The notes under the pieces: generated by a model
What the model saw: the letters and a program-made list of their open reading frames with translations, nothing else
Told to the model about the DNA's origin: nothing
Databases searched by the model: none
Assembly (NCBI RefSeq): GCF_024166365.1
Contig: NC_064820.1
Location: forward strand, 147,332,001 to 147,396,000
Reading direction: 5' to 3'
DNA: 64,000 bases
Source of the DNA: Elephas maximus indicus
Lineage: Eukaryota; Chordata; Mammalia; Proboscidea; Elephantidae
Translations under genes and position numbers: made by a program
Shown here: positions 33,903 to 44,200 of the stretch, one piece after another
How positions within the stretch are numbered: position 1 is the stretch's first letter
How the letters are laid out: every line of letters begins with the position of its first letter

Positions 33903-35325
33903 AGTCTTTGTAACTCTTACCAAATGACTGGGTGGGATTATGCAAAGGAGGCACTTGTGGCCCACCAAGGGGATTGGATAGCTTGCTAATAGTGTAAATA
34001 AGGTACATGGCACCCTTGAGGAGGTGGGACTGTGCAAATATGGTGTAGAGAACCCTAATGAGGGGACTGGTCAATGTCTTAGTTATCTAGTACTGCCATA
34101 ACAGAAATAAAAGTGGATGGCTTTAACAAACAGAAATTTATTTGCTCACAGTCATGGAGGCTAGAAGTCCGAATTCAGGGTTCCAGCTCCAGGGAAAGGC
34201 TTTCTCTCTTTGTTGGCTCTGGGAGATGGTCCTTGTCATCAATCTTCCCTTGGTTCTAGGAGCTTCTCAGCACAGGGACCCCAGGTCCAAAGGATGTGCT
34301 CCACTCCCAGTGCTTCTTTCTTAGTGGTATGAGGTCCCTCTCTGTTTGCTTCTCTCTTTTATATCTCAGAAGAGATTGACTCAAGATACAACCTAATCCT
34401 GTAGATTGTGTTCTGCCTCATTAACATAACTGCCTCTAATCCTGCCTTATTAACATCATAACCAGTAACCCAGTGCCGTCAAAAAAAAAAGAGGTTAGGA
34501 TTTACAACACATAAGATTATCAGATCACAAAATGGAGGACAACCACACAATCCTGGGAGTCACGGCCTAGCCAATTTGACACATATTTTTGAGGGATACT
34601 ATTCAATCCATCCATGACAGTCAGTTTTACCATCCTGCTATGCCTAAAATGAGCCTTCCCAGAGGCGGGAAGGGGGCACCTACTGCCACCAAGAAAGAAG
34701 AGCTAGAAGTGTATCCATTGGACCTTGGATCTCTGCGCTGAAACTTCCCCAGGAGACAGAGAGCTGTAACCCTGGGGACAGCAAGAAACAGCAGCAGCAA
34801 AGGCAGCCAAACCAGAAGACCTGCAGGAGACAGCACGGTGGGCTTCCTGGCCCACAGAACAAGGTGATTACAGTAGGTGTGTTGACCCATAGTGGGAGAG
34901 CCAAGTGCCTTTGGACACAAGGAGTGGGGTGCCTCCTGGCACTTACTGGCAGAGCTAAAAGGGAGTGCAGACGGTGAGGGGCCAGAGAGAGGCCTGCCTG
35001 CAGGCATGGTTGAGAAGAGGGTGTCCTGATCAAAGAACTGTATCCTGAGTGTTCCTGAACCTGAATTGTAACCTGTTACTTCTCTAATAAACCCCATAAT
35101 GTGAATATTGTCTGTGACTTCTGTGTGGCCATTGCAACAAATTATTGAACCCAGCAGAGAAGTAGAGGGTGCTATGGGAGGGGACGGTTGGTGTCAGAAT
35201 TGGTAAAAAGTTTGGAGCACGGAGGCTTGTCTGACCACCACCTCAAAGGAAAGAGCCTTGGGCTATTTGATTCTTTCCCTCTCGTGAAGTTAGAGGTCAG
35301 ACACTGCATCCGTGCCATTTTTACA
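33903..35325 (+). mobile_element. ERVL-type LTR with tRNA-Leu-like primer site, interrupted
   Basis: Sense copy of the element at 13,243-14,270. U3 starts near AATGACTGGGTGGG, a poly(A) signal AATAAA lies in CTCTAATAAACCCC near 35,085, and the LTR end is followed by TGGTGTCAGAATTGG at 35,189-35,203, close to the tRNA-Leu primer-binding site. It is interrupted by another LTR at 34,075-34,619. No viral gene is present. Confidence 0.72.
34075..34619 (-). mobile_element. MaLR/MLT1-like solo LTR nested inside the ERVL-type LTR
   Basis: Plus strand runs TGTCTTAGTTATCTAGTAC to CCATCCATGACA, the complement of the family at 32,935. Flanking five-base repeat GTCAA (34,070-34,074) and GTCAG (34,620-34,624) is a one-mismatch target duplication. 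Removing it restores the host LTR order seen at 14,050. Confidence 0.75.
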
Positions 35326-35474
35326 ACCACCTTAAATTCTATTAAAGCAGAACTTTAGACGAGTCTCCATCTCAGGGTGCTAAGTTGGATGGGAGTATGC
35401 AACTTTATACTTATGTGTCATGCTGTGGATGGCAATGACTGGGGTGGTCACTGGCAGAAGGGGACCATGGCTCA

Positions 35475-35600
35475 GAATAGTACCTTTATTTCCATTTTAC
35501 AAATGAGCAAACTGAGGCAGAGAGAGGTTAAATAACTTGCCCAGATTACAAAGATAGTAAATTGATGAAGCTGGGATTCAAACCCTCATGTTTGCATGTG
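35475..35600 (-). mobile_element. MIR SINE, antisense
   Basis: CCATTTTACAAATGAGCAAACTGAGGC ... AGAGAGGTTAAATAACTTGCCC ... GGGATTCAAACCC. It lies directly beside the RTE target site. Confidence 0.75.
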
Positions 35601-35603
35601 TGT

Positions 35604-35616
35604 AATTACAAATATA
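35604..35616. repeat. Target-site duplication, left (RTE)
   Basis: AATTACAAATATA, repeated exactly at 38,186-38,198. Confidence 0.9.
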
Positions 35617-36656
35617 TGTATTCCTTCCATCTTCTTTTGATGCTTCCTGCGTCGTTTAATATTTTCCCCATAGAATCCTTCACTATAGAAACTTGGGGCT
35701 TGAATTTTTTCTTCAGTTCTTTCAGCTTGAGAAATGCTGAGCATATTCTTCCCTTTTGGTTTTCCATCTCCAGCTCTTTGCACATATCATTATAATACTT
35801 TACTTTGCCTTCACGAGCCGCCTTTGAAATCTTCTGTTTAGTTCTTTTACTTCATCAATTCTTCCTTTTGCTTTAGCTGCTCGATGCTCAAGAGCAAGTT
35901 TCAGAGTCTCCTCTGACGTCCATCTTGGTCTTTTCTTTCTTTCCTGCCTTTTCAGTGACCTCTTGCTTTCTTCATGGATGATGTCCTTGATGTCATTCTA
36001 CAACTCCTCTGGTCTTCGGTCACTAGTGTTCAATGCGTCAAATTTATTCTTGAGATGGTCTCTAAATTCAGGTGGAATATACTCAAAGTCATATTTTGGC
36101 CCTGGTGGACTTGCTCTGATTTTCTTCAGTTTCAGGTTGAACTTGCACATGAGCAATTGATGGTCTGTTCCACAGTTGGCCCCTGGCCTTGTTCTGACTG
36201 ATGATATTGAGCTTTTCCATCGTCTCTTTCCACAGATGTAGTCAATTTGATTTTTGTGTGTTCCATCTAGTGAGGTTTGTGTGTATAGTCGCCATTTATG
36301 TTGGTGAAAGAAGGTATTTGCAATGAAGAAGTCGCTGGTCTTGTAAAATTCTATCATTCAATCTCCAGCATTGTTTCTATCACCAAGGCCATATTTTCCA
36401 ACTACTCCTCCTTTGTTTCCAACTTTCTCATTCCAATCGCCAGTAATTGTCAATGCATCTTGATTGCATTCGATCAATTTCAGGCCGCAGCAGCTGATAA
36501 AAATCTATTTCTTCATCTTTGGCCCTAGTGGTTGGTGTGTAAATTTGAATACTAGTCATATTAACTGGTTTTCCTTGTAGGCATATGGGTATTATCCTAT
36601 CACTAACAGCGTTGTACTTCAGGATAGATCTTGAAATGTTCTTTTTTTTAAGAATT
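35617..36656 (-). mobile_element. RTE LINE copy, inverted 5' segment (twin priming)
   Basis: Minus-strand endonuclease and linker segment, corresponding to about 19,270-20,276 of the intron 1 copy. It is placed head-to-head with the sense segment at 36,657. Left flank 35,604-35,616 repeats exactly at 38,186-38,198. Confidence 0.88.
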
Positions 36657-38185
36657 AGTCGATGTTCAACCATTTCAAGAGGTGCCATATGATCAGGAAC
36701 CGATGGTACTGAAGGAAGAAGTCCAAGCTACTCTGATGGCACTGGCGAAAAACAAGACTCCAGGAATTGATGGACTATCAACAGATATTTCAACAAACAG
36801 ATGCAGAGCTGGAGGTGCTCACTCATCTATGCCAAGAAATATGGAAGACAGTTTCCTGGCCAACTGACTAGAAAAGATCCATATTTATGCCTATTCCCAA
36901 GAAAGCTGATCCTACCGAACGTGGAAATTATAAAACAATATCATTTAATATCACACGCAAGCAAAATTCTGCTGAAGATCATTCAAAAACAGCTGCAGCA
37001 GTATATCGACAGGGAACTGCCAGAAATTCAGGCTGGTTTCAGAAGAGGACGTGGAACCAGGGATATCATTGCTGATGTCAGATGGATCCTGGCTAAAAGC
37101 AGAGAATACCATAAGGATGTTTACCTGTGTTTTTTGACAATGCAAAGGCATTCAACCGTGTGGATCATAACGAATTATGGATAACGTTGCAAAGAATGGG
37201 AATTCCAGAACACTTAATTGTGCTCATGAGGAACCTTTACATAGATCAAGAGGCAGTTGTTCGGACAGAACAAGGGGCTACTGATTGGTTGAAAGTCAGG
37301 AAAGGTGTGCGTCAGGGTTGTATGCTATCACCATACCTATTCAATCTGTATGCTGAGCAAATAATCCGAGAAGGGGGACTATATGAAGAAGAACAGAGCA
37401 TCAGGATTGGAGCAAGACTCATTAACAACCTGCGTTATGCAGATGACACGACCTTGCTTGCTGAAAGTGAAGAGGACCACAGCCTTCAATATGGATTGCA
37501 CCTCAACATAAAGAAAAAAAAAAAATCCTCACAACTGGGCCAATGAGCAACATCATGATAAACGGAGAAAAGATTGAAGTTGTCAAGGATTTCATTTCAC
37601 TTGGATCCACGATCAAAAACCATGGAAGCAGCAGTCAAGAAATCAAAAGACACATTGCATTGGGTAAATCTGCTGCAAAGGACCTCTTCAATGTGTTGAA
37701 AAGCAAAGATGTCACCTTGAAGACTAAGGTGCGCCTGACCCAAGCCATGGTATTTTCAATCACCTCATATGCATGTGAAAGCTGGACAATGAATAAGGAA
37801 GACCGAAGAATTGATGCCTTTGAATTGTGGTGCTGGTGAAGAATATTGAATATACCATGGACTGCCAGAAGAACGAACAAATCTGTTTTAGAAGAAGTAC
37901 AGCCAGAATGCTCCTTAGAGGCAAGGATGGCGAGACTGCGTCTTACATACTTTGGACATGTTGTCAGGAGGGATCAGTCCCTGGAGAAGGACATCATGCT
38001 TGGCAGAGTACAGGGTCAGCGGAAAAGAGGAAGACCCTTAATGAGGTGGATTGACACAGTGGCTGCAACAATGAGCTCAAGCATAACAAGGATTGTAAGG
38101 ATGGCTCAGGACCGGGCAGTGTTTTGTTCTGTTGTGCATAGGGTCACTGTCAGTGGGAGCCAACTCGATGGCACCTAACAACAAC
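36657..38185 (+). mobile_element. RTE LINE copy, sense 3' segment with RT domain
   Basis: Corresponds to about 20,305 to the 3' end of the intron 1 copy. RT motifs: FRRGRGTRD near 37,040, DNAKAFNRVDHNELW near 37,135 and YADD at 37,436-37,447; one frame runs unbroken from 37,127 to 37,546. The C-terminal region ([13 protein letters not shown]) reads from 37,846. Frameshifts elsewhere inactivate it. The 3' end is GGCACCTAACAACAACAATT. Confidence 0.9.
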
Positions 38186-38198
38186 AATTACAAATATA
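38186..38198. repeat. Target-site duplication, right (RTE)
   Basis: AATTACAAATATA, directly after the ACAACAAC tail of the RTE. Confidence 0.9.
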
Positions 38199-39837
38199 AG
38201 GAAAAAAAAAAAACCCCAAAATAGTGATTACATCTCTTATAATAATAACATTTGAGTATTACTATATGTGTACCAGGTACTATTTTAAGTGCTTTACATA
38301 CACTATTTTATTTAATCCACAAAACAGCTCTATGAGATTGACACAATTATTAAATACCCTCATTTTACAGAAGAATAAATAAACTGAGGCCCCAAGTTAT
38401 ACAGCTTCCAGTGGTGGGATTGAGCTTCGAACCTAAGCATCCTGACTCCAGAGCCTCTCCATGGGAAGGTACCCACCCCGCTGAGCCTCTTGTGCCACAG
38501 CCGTGATGACCATCGTACACATTTCCACTGTGTTTCCCATAGTTATAATTTAGAACCTTGGGTTTTGTGTATGTGTGTGCTTAAGTGATATTTCCTGTCG
38601 CTAATAGTTTTTCTAACCTTATCTACATAATAGGCCTTTGAGTAGATGCAGCATTACTTACTGAGTCTATCTTCTTTTGCTGGATATTAGGGTTGTGGAT
38701 AGCTTCATTTCCTTCAGGGCAGATTCCCTGAGTGGGAATTACCTTATTAAAGGTAAGGACCTTTTTTTTGCTTTCTGGTATATAGGGACTCTAATCCGGG
38801 GGTGAGGGGAGGCTCCCAGGCACCAACAGATCCATGGATCTGCTTCTAGCACTTGGCTGAGACCAGCTACACTGGGGTTCCGTGGAGAGAGGGGGTTGAG
38901 AGTACAAGGGGAGATGGGGAGCCAGAAGGCACTAGTGTAGAGGGAATGGGAGGTAGAAAGGAGGGGAGTGATCCAAGACCAGCTAACCCATCCCAAGCCA
39001 AGCATGGTGTTCACTACAGAGGACATGCTCAGTCAATATTTGCTGAGGGAATTAAGTTCTCTTAATTGGGGAGCTAGTGTAGTAAGGCCAGAGCATTCAT
39101 ATTGGTGGGCATTACATCCTGCTGCTGCTGCTTCGTGACTAGAGCTGGGATGCCGCAGTCTCATCCATGGCTTTACGGAAGGAAAATGATAAGTTATTAC
39201 TAATTTGTTAACTCATACCTATCTGCTAATTCTTCAGTTCTCACTTTAGTGAGCAAATCTGTAGAGCATTTTTCATGATCAAAAACACCCAATGTAGATG
39301 TTGGAAATACAATCCTTATTTCCACCTCAAGTTTCTCTTGGCCTTAGGCACCAGGCAAAAGAAACCAAGGATAGCATGGAGTGAAGCTGGGGTCTTGATT
39401 TTAGTGTCTGTGGATCCCTGCCTGGAGATCAGCAAGCTACTTTTGATCAGGGTCCCCAGGGTGTTTCCTGCTGAGTTCTCCTCTTCAAATATATCTTGCC
39501 AAGTGGGCAAAAGGGAAGAAGCTGCGTCTTACCTTAAGTCTGAATTGTAGGTTATTTTGAGGCAAAGCCTCTATTATTCCCAAGTCTATATGGGAAATAA
39601 AACTGACTTACGACTGTTAAATTGAACTTAAATAGACTCTCATCCTTGAAAAAATACATATTCTTGAGTGTATTGCTATATTCTCTGCAAAATGCTTGTT
39701 ATTCGCTTAAACTAGTAAAAACATGACACACGTGAATACACTAAGAACGACTGAACTATACACTTTAAAAGGGTAAATTTTTAAAATTATATCTCAACAA
39801 AAAAAAAGAATAAAACAAAAAAAGTGTGTGTATACAT
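38199..39837. other. Intergenic between TXNDC15 and PCBD2
   Basis: An antisense MIR is likely at about 38,225-38,465 (CCCTCATTTTACAGAAGAATAAATAAACTGAGG). The rest is unique sequence with no supported gene. Confidence 0.5.
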
Positions 39838-39982
39838 ATACCTGTTGCCATAGAGTTGATTCTGACTCATAGTGACCCTAAAGGACAGATAGTACTGCCC
39901 CATAGGGTTTCCAAGGAGCAGCTGGTGGATTGGAACTGCTGATCCTTTGGTTAGCAGTCAAGCTCTTAACCACTGTGCCACC

Positions 39983-39986
<4 letters not shown>
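39838..39986 (-). mobile_element. AfroSINE, short subtype
   Basis: CCTGTTGCCATAGAGTTGATTC ... CACTGTGCCACCAGGGA. Its head end passes straight into a CA microsatellite. Confidence 0.9.
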
Positions 39987-40066
<80 letters not shown>

Positions 40067-40092
40067 GCACACACACACACACACACACACAC
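39987..40092. repeat. Compound (AC)n(GCAC)n(AC)n microsatellite
   Basis: 106 bp of pure alternating purine-pyrimidine: AC dinucleotides, then about 12 ACGC/GCAC units (40,021-40,068), then AC again. Such tracts can adopt Z-DNA. The CpG inside each unit is unusually well kept. Confidence 0.97.
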
Positions 40093-40439
40093 GTATACAT
40101 GAAGCAATGCCCCGAAAATGATAGAAGAGGAAATTCAAATCTGTCCACAAGTATCTCTGGAATGCTTACATGTGCCGATGTTAACAATACTGCTACTTTT
40201 TGGAGAATTAAGAGCCAGTTTTTCCAGACCATTTTATCTAGGTAAATACATAGGAGAAATCTTGCCCTAGGACTTGTAACCAAGTAACGACAAAGCAGAG
40301 TTTAGATTCGAACCCACAGCATTCGTGTTATATAGATGGACTGCTGAGGTTGGGCGCTTGAACTATCGGACATGACCCTGCCCCCGCTTCCCGAATGCTG
40401 AATTGATGACAGCCAGAGTGATGGTCCTCAAGCACCCAC
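40093..40439. other. Upstream flank of PCBD2 CpG island
   Basis: No gene or repeat recognised. Confidence 0.45.
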
Positions 40440-41290
40440 AGGCCTTCTCCTCGTGCCCCCGTCCCACGACACTCTCCCACCGGCGCGGGCTGCTCGCCCT
40501 AACTAACGCCTAGGTGGGTGCCGGGTACGGTCAGCCAGTTCGCGAGTGTGCAGCAATCCGGGCCCCAAGTGGGGGCAGGAGTCCCAACACTCAAGAGCAG
40601 CAGAGGAGATCAAGCCTAAGTGTGGGAAAAGGCCCGCAGCGCCCCGCCAGCCGGCGTACCTTCCCTGGACAGACGGGAAAACCGGGCATCAGGTCGGCGA
40701 TGTCGCGGAAAGAGAGCCGAGGCGGGAGTGATGAGCGCGGACTGCTGCCCCGGCCCGGGGACCTGCAGCGCCACGTCCGCCCCGGCGGCCATTGAAGCGC
40801 CTGGGGGCCTTCCGGGGCCTGGGCTTTCCCGGCGGGGTCGGGCCTGTGCAGGACGGCCCGGCCCAGGGCTGAGAGCTGCTCGCACGTCCCCGGGCTCCAG
40901 GCTGGTCCCGCGGCGAGACTGCCGGGGCGCCGGGCCCTGAGCGGGGCGGGCCCTGGACGCGGGCGGGCGGCCAGACAGCGCGCCGGGCACCTTCGGCAGG
41001 CGGCCATGGCGGCGGCGCTGGAGGTGCGGGGGGCGACCGGGCGCCTGTTCGCGGCGCTGCGGCGCCGGAGCCCGAGCCTGAGCCTCGCGGCCATGGTGAG
41101 TGCGGAGGGGCTGCGTGGCGGGAGGAGGGCAAGGCCTCCGCGGCGCCGGCTGAGGGACCGGAAGGGCCGGGCAGGTTCCGAAGTCGGCGCAGCTTGGACT
41201 TTGGGTCGCCCCGTTTGGGGTCTCGGCACCTGCCCGACGCGCTGGTCTGAGTGGAGGGTGTCCACAGCGACTTCCAGTTTGCACTTGGCT
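40440..41290. promoter_or_regulatory. PCBD2: CpG island and promoter of PCBD2
   Basis: A sharp G+C and CpG rise around the first coding exon, with GGGGCGGG-type Sp1-like boxes (for example near 40,940) and no TATA box. Long open frames on both strands here reflect composition. The transcription start cannot be placed exactly. Confidence 0.75.
41006..41095 (+). CDS. PCBD2: PCBD2 coding exon 1
   Basis: ATG in the context GGCCATGG (G at -3 and +4) opens [20 protein letters not shown] plus ten residues, ending with Ala-Ala-Met exactly at the donor GTGAGT (41,096). The last codon is itself ATG and aligns with the first codon of the paralogue PCBD1. Confidence 0.9.
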
Positions 41291-44200
41291 TAAAAAATCC
41301 TAACTACGAATTTGCTAATCGAAAAACAAACGAGAACGAGTTTTGCTTAAAGAAAAAATATAGAGTGGTTGTAAAAATATTTGGTGCTTAGACTGACAGT
41401 AGTGCCGTTCCGGCCTTTAGATTGTACGCTCGGTGAGAGCAGGGGTCTCCACCACGGCACGCTCCCTGTAAGCGGGTGATGGAAATGTTGAATTAACTTA
41501 TCATTATTATTTTTGGTGTAGTTATTAATTAATGATACTTTTTGTGCCACATATTGCTTTTTTTTTTTTTTTTTTTGCTTACCATTTTCAAGGGAACATT
41601 TAGTCACATGTTTCAGAAATTAGTATTTTGGGGTAAATTAGAGGGGAAAGTTTTAACATGCAGCATCACCTAGTGGACAAATGTTGCAAAAGCGCACCAT
41701 TTCGTTTTCTTAAAATTGGCCATTTGGCCCTGTTTATTGAAGAAATTTAAAATATCTCCATGCTGGAGGGGAGATAAACACTCTTTTTCCTGACCGTTAA
41801 GAAGAGAAGACAAGTTGAGCGCTACTGTCACCTAGGCATCGCTCAAGGCACAACTCTGCTCAAGATGCTGGTGATCAAGTAAACTTTGGTGTTTAGGGCC
41901 CAATGAATACACAGACATGATCTGCGTGGCTGCCACGTGCGAAGCCCTATGCTGGGAGCCTTCACATTCAAGATCCCTTTAAGCCTTTCAGAAAATCTCA
42001 ACTGGTAGGTATTGTAATATCGCCACTATAAAAACCCGTTGCCGTCGAGTGGATTCCTACTCTTAGTGACCCTATAGGATAGAGTAGAATTGCTCCATAG
42101 AGTTTCCACGGAGCTGCTGGTGGATTCCAGCTGCCAACCATTTGGTTAGCAGCAGTACCACTTAACCACTGCACCACCAGGGCTCCATGCCACTGTAGAG
42201 CATTAGAGAGGTTAAGTGACTTCTTTAGGAGCTCTGGTGGCACAGTGGCCAAGCACTTGGCAGCTAACCAAAAGATTGGCAGTTGAAACCCACCAGCTGC
42301 CAGTGGTAGAAAAATGTGGCAGTCTGCTTCTGTAAAGATTACAGCCTGGGAAACCCTATGGGGCAGCTCTACTGTGTCCTGTAGGGTCACTATGAGTCAA
42401 AATCGATTCCAAGGCAGTGGGTTTGATTTTTTTTGTTGTTGTTCGTTTGTTTTAAGCGACTTCAGTGTTCTATAGCTAAAAGTAACAAAGATAGGCCTTG
42501 AATCAAGTTTAACGAGTTAGCCAGTTGCCATTGAGTTGATTTTGACTCATACGAACCCCATGTGCATCAGAATAGAACTGTGGTCCAGAGTTTTAAATGG
42601 TTGATATTTTGGTAAATAGATTGCCAGGCTTTTCTTCTGAGGTGCCTCTGGGTGGACTTCGACCTCTAACCTTTTGGTTAGTAGCTAAGTGTGTTCACAC
42701 CACCCAGGGACTCCTGAATCAAATTTATTCTCCCCAAATCTTATGCTTTTTCTGGTCTTTCCCCTCTTCCCTTCTCACACCTCCCCCCCCCCAAAAAAAA
42801 ATAAGCCCACCACAAAGGGTTCTACTGAGGTTGGGCCTGCAACCAGGCCATTATATGGTATTATATGAATGCCGTGGCTCCATTCCACGGTCTTAGGCAT
42901 GATCCCTGGTCCTGGGCAGACATCTGGGGGGAGCACAGACTACACACCATTGATCTCAGTGGGGATGTGGATGGCCAAGCATGCAGAGACAAACAGCTCA
43001 GAACCATTCCACAGACCCCAGGTGACTGCCGCATTACAACAGCAGGTTTGATAGTTTTCTTTGTAGCTGTTCACTGTGGACACAGATAATTCGTTTCTTT
43101 TCCCAGAGTACTCTGAGTTGACTTAAAATATTTAAGTGTTTAATAAGAATTTTAGATTATTTTCTACAGTGGATCTTGTAAAAATTTTCAGAGCTGTCGT
43201 AAAACTGAGTAGATCACTTGGCTCTTAACAGTAAATGGTTTTTGATAGCAAGCCTATAAATGTTTTTATGTAATTAAAAGTTACTTTTTTTTTTGTCTTT
43301 TGTTAGTTGTGGGGAAGGATAGCTGCTCTAGCAAGGAAGAGAAACTACAGAGATGGTTTATAGGCATTTTTTTTTTCTCTTCACAGAATAAGTTGACTTA
43401 AAGTGAAGTAGTTTTGCTCTCTTAATTACAGTGAGGTCAATGATAGACAATTTCAGGATTTCTGAAGTGGGAGTGAATTGCAGCTCCATAGTGGAGAATC
43501 GGGCTCAACCCTGCATTGCCATTTGATGAGAGCCCTTACAAGTTTTTCTGGGCAACCCTCTTTCTCTCACTTGAGCCTACAGTAATCCTGAAGTAGGTAA
43601 GGCAGGAGGTATTGGTTCACACTTACACTGGAATGAGGAACCAGCCCTTCTGACTTCTAGCAGGGGTGTGTCCTTTTCTCTGGCCATGGTGTTTAGAATT
43701 CTGTCAGTTAAGTAACAAATAGTGTGGTAAGTGTGGGCCTGCTAACCAGCAGAATTCAGATTTGCCACTGCCAGCACTGGAGTGAGTAGAAACAAGGTAG
43801 ACAGTACGCACGAGTCCTTTGGACTGGGCAGTACTGTGGTCAGACTGGAGGGACTTTGTTTTCTGGTGCTCTCAGAAAGGGGTTTCATAAACTCACTCCA
43901 CTAGAGCAAGGGCTTTTTATTTGTAGCCCTGAGAGTCTGTGAAACCCCAGAAGTTATTATACAATTCTGTGTAAATGTGCATTTGGTTTTTCCTCAGATT
44001 CTGAAAGGGGATAGTGACCTCAGATGGTTAAGACTCATGTAAATAAGCAGTGAAGGCTACTCAGTTGGTGTGTGACCATCCAAAGAGCAGAAGACCAGGA
44101 GTTTGGAACCCTGAGTTCTAATCCTGGTCCTGCCCCTGGACTTGCCGGGTTTTCTTAGGTAGATGTTTTTTATGTTTCCCAAGTCCTAGAGTGCTATATA

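Noticed and set aside
34627-35097. 156-codon minus-strand frame
   Set aside because: It lies antisense inside the ERVL-type LTR; similar frames occur in the other copy near 13,600-14,060.
36000-38178. Reverse transcriptase and endonuclease frames as possible host genes
   Set aside because: They are parts of a frameshifted, inverted RTE insertion bounded by a target-site duplication.
39878-40283. Frames encoding Cys/Val/Arg or His/Thr repeats
   Set aside because: They are translations of the (AC)n(GCAC)n microsatellite.
40591-41284. Overlapping minus-strand open frames of 147-224 codons over the PCBD2 CpG island
   Set aside because: They exist in several frames at once, use very GC-rich Arg/Pro/Ala codons and have no recognisable domain; this is a composition effect.
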